Origin: an uncultured bacterium
GTDB lineage: Bacteria; Bacteroidota; Bacteroidia; Sphingobacteriales; Sphingobacteriaceae
Direction of reading: 5' to 3'
NCBI GenBank assembly: GCA_903958995.1
Contig: CAJBVG010000123.1
Coordinates: forward strand, 1 to 6,709
Length of the DNA stretch: 6,709 bases
Within the stretch, counting starts at the first letter, position 1; every line of letters begins with the position of its first letter. The notes under the pieces are model-generated. The model was not told the DNA's origin. It was given only the letters and a program-made list of their open reading frames with translations, and searched no databases. A program made the translations under genes and the position numbers. This document shows, piece by piece, positions 6,121 through 6,709 of the stretch.

Positions 6121-6137
6121 AGTGTATAATATACACT
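6121..6137. promoter_or_regulatory. Palindromic candidate operator upstream of gap
   Basis: AGTGTATAATATACACT is a perfect palindrome with 8-base arms around one central base. It sits about 105 bases upstream of the GAPDH ATG and immediately upstream of a possible -7 element (6108-6115), where it would cover the -33 region. It has no T-tract and lies far from the end of the neighbouring gene, so a dimeric regulator site fits better than a terminator. The regulator is unknown. Confidence 0.45.
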
Positions 6138-6169
6138 AACTATTTTTTAATTTTTTTTTCGATTAAATA

Positions 6170-6205
6170 AAAAAACCTGCAATGGAGGCCCAAAACAGGT
6201 TTTTT
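6170..6205 (-). terminator. Intrinsic terminator after the sigma-54 regulator gene
   Basis: The arms AAAAAACCTG (6170-6179) and CAGGTTTTTT (6196-6205) enclose a 16-base loop. On the minus strand the stem CAGG is followed by a T-rich run. It lies about 70 bases after the regulator's stop codon and before the gap upstream region. The symmetry would also let it work on the plus strand, but no plus-strand gene reaches it. Confidence 0.82.
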
Positions 6206-6211
6206 GATTTA

Positions 6212-6240
6212 AAATTTAACATTAATTTAATGTTGAATTT
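6212..6240. repeat. Near-perfect AT-rich palindrome after the regulator gene
   Basis: The arms AACATTAA (6218-6225) and TTAATGTT (6227-6234) are perfect, and the flanks AAATTT and GAATTT extend the symmetry with one mismatch. It lies between the regulator stop codon and the terminator at 6170-6205. It could be a 3'-end RNA hairpin protecting the transcript or a secondary terminator helper; no evidence decides. Confidence 0.45.
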
Positions 6241-6276
6241 AGTTATGCAAGAGCAATTTCGCTCAAAATGGGGTTC

Positions 6277-6709
6277 TTATTTAGGTAATTTAATTTTCCC
6301 TTCTTGTATAAATCGATAAATAGTAGATTTTCCGATGTCTAATTTTTTAGCAACACTTAATACATTGCCATTGTTTTTATTTAAGAAGAACTGAATTATC
6401 TTTTGGTTGTATTCATCTAACGTTAATTCTTCTAACAAGAAGTCATCTGGTTCAGCGCTTCTCATGAAGGTTAGATCTTCTACGTTTATCAATTCGTCTT
6501 CCGACATTACGATAGCTAAATCTATAATAGCTTTTAACTCTCTAATGTTACCAGGGAAAGGGTAGGCTAGAAGTTTTTCTTTTGCTTCAGGAGTTAAATG
6601 TTTAAGCTTGATCCCGTTTTCTTTACAGAATGCTTGGATGTGAATCGGAGACTTGGGCGCCTCAAGGCCCAGACCACCGTTACGAAAAAGATAAGCGATT
6701 AGTTCACAC
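6277..6709 (-). CDS. Sigma-54-dependent Fis-family transcriptional regulator, C-terminal part (runs off the window)
   Basis: The frame is open from the window edge to the TAA at 6277, giving 143 residues. Downstream of residue about 24 it matches the end of the AAA+ sigma-54 interaction domain of NtrC-type activators: IQAFCKENG, LTPEAKEKLLAYPFPGNIREL (residues 39-58; GNIREL is the sensor II region), then the helix AIIDLAVVMS. An acidic linker follows, then a Fis-type helix-turn-helix (about residues 99-138) with NNGNVLSVAKKLDIGKSTIYR. The protein would bind enhancer sites through the HTH and use ATP to activate sigma-54 RNA polymerase; the signal and any receiver domain lie outside. The ATG at 6507 is an internal Met, not the start. 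Odd: residues 1-23 (about 6640-6709) lack the expected LPPLR-type Arg region and are GC-rich, suggesting a junction or disruption. Confidence 0.85.
   Translation of the reverse strand, partial: CELIAYLFRNGGLGLEAPKSPIHIQAFCKENGIKLKHLTPEAKEKLLAYPFPGNIRELKAIIDLAIVMSEDELINVEDLTFMRSAEPDDFLLEELTLDEYNQKIIQFFLNKNNGNVLSVAKKLDIGKSTIYRFIQEGKIKLPK

Noticed and set aside
6277..6507. A small stand-alone HTH protein starting at the ATG at 6507
   Set aside because: The frame continues upstream without a stop through the conserved PGNIREL region of sigma-54 activators, so this Met is internal to a larger protein.

Overview
The window is AT-rich, with protein-coding genes of clear Bacteroidota (Flavobacteriia/Cytophagia-like) character. 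The first gene ends in a type IX secretion (Por) sorting domain and has an Omp28-type domain, both typical of that phylum. No gene has a GGAGG-type ribosome binding site; the leaders are AT-rich, as is usual there. The exact genus cannot be read from the sequence.

Layout, left to right. A bidirectional terminator (1-34) and a short 7-bp tandem repeat lead into a large secreted Omp28-like protein on the minus strand (66-2099). A 157-bp divergent intergenic region carries a strong inverted repeat resembling a Crp/Fnr-type operator, and then a two-domain universal stress protein runs on the plus strand (2257-3162). A perfect 13-bp-stem bidirectional terminator, flanked by TCGA-rich repeats, separates it from a convergent HU-family DNA-binding protein (3307-3582, minus). 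Two further minus-strand metabolic genes follow: a FabH-like 3-oxoacyl-ACP synthase III (3818-4882) and a type I NAD-dependent glyceraldehyde-3-phosphate dehydrogenase (4995-6017). The right edge holds the C-terminal part of a sigma-54-dependent (NtrC/Fis) regulator on the minus strand (6277 to the edge).

Each gene looks like its own transcription unit: a hairpin with a T-tract lies after every one of them, including between neighbours on the same strand. There is therefore no evident operon, and the functional links are loose: core carbon metabolism (GAPDH), acyl-chain synthesis (KAS III), nucleoid structure (HU), stress response (Usp) and a secreted surface or extracellular protein. I see no mobile element, CRISPR array, tRNA or rRNA. 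This is largely an ordinary housekeeping region and I do not see a convincing new multi-gene system.

The points most worth checking are: an abrupt change in composition and loss of homology in the last ~65 bases, inside the regulator gene; the Crp/Fnr-like operator placed near -41.5 to a possible usp start site; an octamer TA(A/T)CTTGC shared upstream of three consecutive minus-strand genes; and an in-frame coding-like tail just beyond the GAPDH stop codon.
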